Source: an uncultured Eubacteriales bacterium
GTDB lineage: Bacteria; Bacillota; Clostridia; Oscillospirales; CAG-272
Direction of reading: 5' to 3'
Length of the DNA stretch: 13,941 nt
Assembly: GCA_910586545.1 (NCBI GenBank)
Contig: CAJUIQ010000026.1
Span: forward strand, 9,853 to 23,793
The position numbers were made by a program, and so were the translations under genes. The notes under the pieces are model-generated. The model saw only the letters and a list, made by a program, of their open reading frames with translations, ran no database searches and had not been told where the DNA came from. Positions 12,958 to 13,941 of the stretch are shown in pieces; the stretch's first letter is position 1, and each line of letters begins with the position of its first letter.

Positions 12958-13941
12958 TTACTGCAGAATTTCGGAAACAACTCCGGAACCAACAGTTCTG
13001 CCGCCTTCACGGATAGCAAAACGAAGACCCTTTTCAATAGCGATAGGGGTGATCAGTTCTACGGTCATGTCAACGTGGTCGCCGGGGCGGCACATGTCAA
13101 CGTCAGCGGGAAGGCTGATTGTACCAGTAACGTCGGTAGTTCTGAAGTAGAACTGCGGTCTGTAACCAGCGAAGAAGGGTTTCTGACGGCCGCCTTCTTT
13201 TTCAGTCAGAACGTAAACCTGGCCAACAAACTTTGTGTGAGGGTTGATGGAGCCGGGTTTGCAGAGAACCTGACCGCGCTCAATTTCATTTTTAGCAACA
13301 CCACGGAGCAGAGCACCGATGTTATCGCCGGCTTCAGCCTGATCCAAAAGCTTGTGGAACATTTCAACACCGGTAATAACGGTGGACTTTCTCTCTTCGC
13401 TCAGACCGATGATTTCAACAGTATCGGATACTTTAACAGTACCACGCTCAACTCTACCGGTAGCAACAGTACCACGACCGGAGATGGAGAACACGTCCTC
13501 GACAGGCATCAAGAAGTCCAGATCAGACTTTCTTTCAGGTGTGGGGATGAATTCGTCAACAGCCTTCATCAGTTCAAAGATAGGAGCGTAAGCAGCGTCG
13601 CTAGCGTCGTTGCCAGCTTCCAGAGCAACACGTGCGGAACCTCTGATGATAGGAGTATCGTCGCCCGGGAAGTCATACTCGTTCAGCAGTTCACGAACTT
13701 CCATTTCAACCAGTTCCAGAAGCTCTTCATCGTCAACAAGGTCAGTTTTGTTCATGAATACAACGATTGCGGGAACGCCAACCTGACGAGCCAGCAGGAT
13801 GTGCTCACGAGTCTGCTGCATAGGACCGTCAGAAGCGGCAACAACCAGAATTGCACCGTCCATCTGTGCAGCACCGGTAATCATGTTCTTAACGTAGTCG
13901 GCGTGACCCGGGCAGTCAACGTGCGCGTAGTGACGAGCGTC
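12958..13941 (-). CDS. tuf: Elongation factor Tu (5' partial)
   Basis: GTPase that delivers aminoacyl-tRNA to the ribosome. The visible 327 residues lack about 70 N-terminal residues, including the P-loop, beyond the window edge. The first complete visible codons give DARHYAHVDCPGHADYVKNM, which holds the G3 motif DCPGH. They are followed by G4 NKTD (in VFMNKTDLVDD) and the G5 region GSARVALEAG. Domain 2 (FSISGRGTVATGRVERG) and domain 3 (QVYVLTEKEGGRQKPFF to VVSEILQ) are complete. NKTD in place of the more frequent NKCD is a tolerated variant. Codon choice is strongly biased, as expected of a highly expressed gene. The stop is at 12958-12960. Confidence 0.98.
   Translation of the reverse strand, partial: DARHYAHVDCPGHADYVKNMITGAAQMDGAILVVAASDGPMQQTREHILLARQVGVPAIVVFMNKTDLVDDEELLELVEMEVRELLNEYDFPGDDTPIIRGSARVALEAGNDASDAAYAPIFELMKAVDEFIPTPERKSDLDFLMPVEDVFSISGRGTVATGRVERGTVKVSDTVEIIGLSEERKSTVITGVEMFHKLLDQAEAGDNIGALLRGVAKNEIERGQVLCKPGSINPHTKFVGQVYVLTEKEGGRQKPFFAGYRPQFYFRTTDVTGTISLPADVDMCRPGDHVDMTVELITPIAIEKGLRFAIREGGRTVGSGVVSEILQ

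Noticed and set aside
1..13941. CRISPR array, tRNA genes, phage or defence genes
   Set aside because: No regularly spaced repeats, no cloverleaf-like sequences and no recognisable phage, toxin-antitoxin or restriction proteins were found on either strand.

Overview
The window looks like chromosomal core sequence from an endospore-forming Firmicute of class Clostridia (Oscillospiraceae/Ruminococcaceae-like is a guess). The reasons are a SigE-type sporulation sigma factor at the left edge, Gram-positive promoters and strong AGGAGG-type ribosome binding sites, a dgt-like/dnaG/rpoD cluster, a DUF3793 protein, and an ECF-type riboflavin transporter subunit behind an FMN riboswitch. Genes at both edges are cut: sigE lacks its N-terminus and tuf, on the minus strand, lacks its N-terminus.

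Left part (1-7070, all plus strand): the end of sigE; rpmE (ribosomal protein L31) with its own strong promoter, a structured leader and a textbook terminator; hflX (ribosome-rescue GTPase) coupled to a YigZ/IMPACT-family gene; then a cluster of a dGTPase-like HD hydrolase, dnaG (primase) and rpoD (housekeeping sigma factor), linking dNTP metabolism, replication initiation and transcription. A gene-free 291-base stretch follows rpoD. It holds an unused Shine-Dalgarno sequence, a predicted compact three-way RNA junction and, at its right end, a strong promoter.

Middle part (7362-11410): a secreted lipoprotein that resembles an ABC-transporter solute-binding protein but has no permease beside it, facing a minus-strand DUF3793 gene across a shared bidirectional terminator. 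Between a second bidirectional hairpin (about 9884) and about 11410 lies an A/T-richer accessory segment. It carries an NTF2/SnoaL-like gene and a SAP-DUF6434 gene. Imperfect 18-bp inverted repeats (16 of 18 matching) flank it, and dense hairpins crowd both ends. This is the best candidate for acquired DNA or an undescribed small element. No transposase or integrase is present.

Right part (11412-13941, all minus strand): a small multidrug export-family membrane protein with its own promoter; ribU (riboflavin ECF S component) under an FMN riboswitch whose terminator hairpin also contains the ribU ribosome binding site; and tuf (EF-Tu, partial), ending in a perfect 12-bp hairpin.

I see no CRISPR array, tRNA, rRNA, insertion-sequence transposase, prophage gene or recognisable defence system. 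The main unexplained signals are RNA/DNA secondary structures: the rpmE leader, the stretch after rpoD and the two ends of the 9.9-11.4 kb segment. All foldings were worked out by eye without energy calculation or conservation data.
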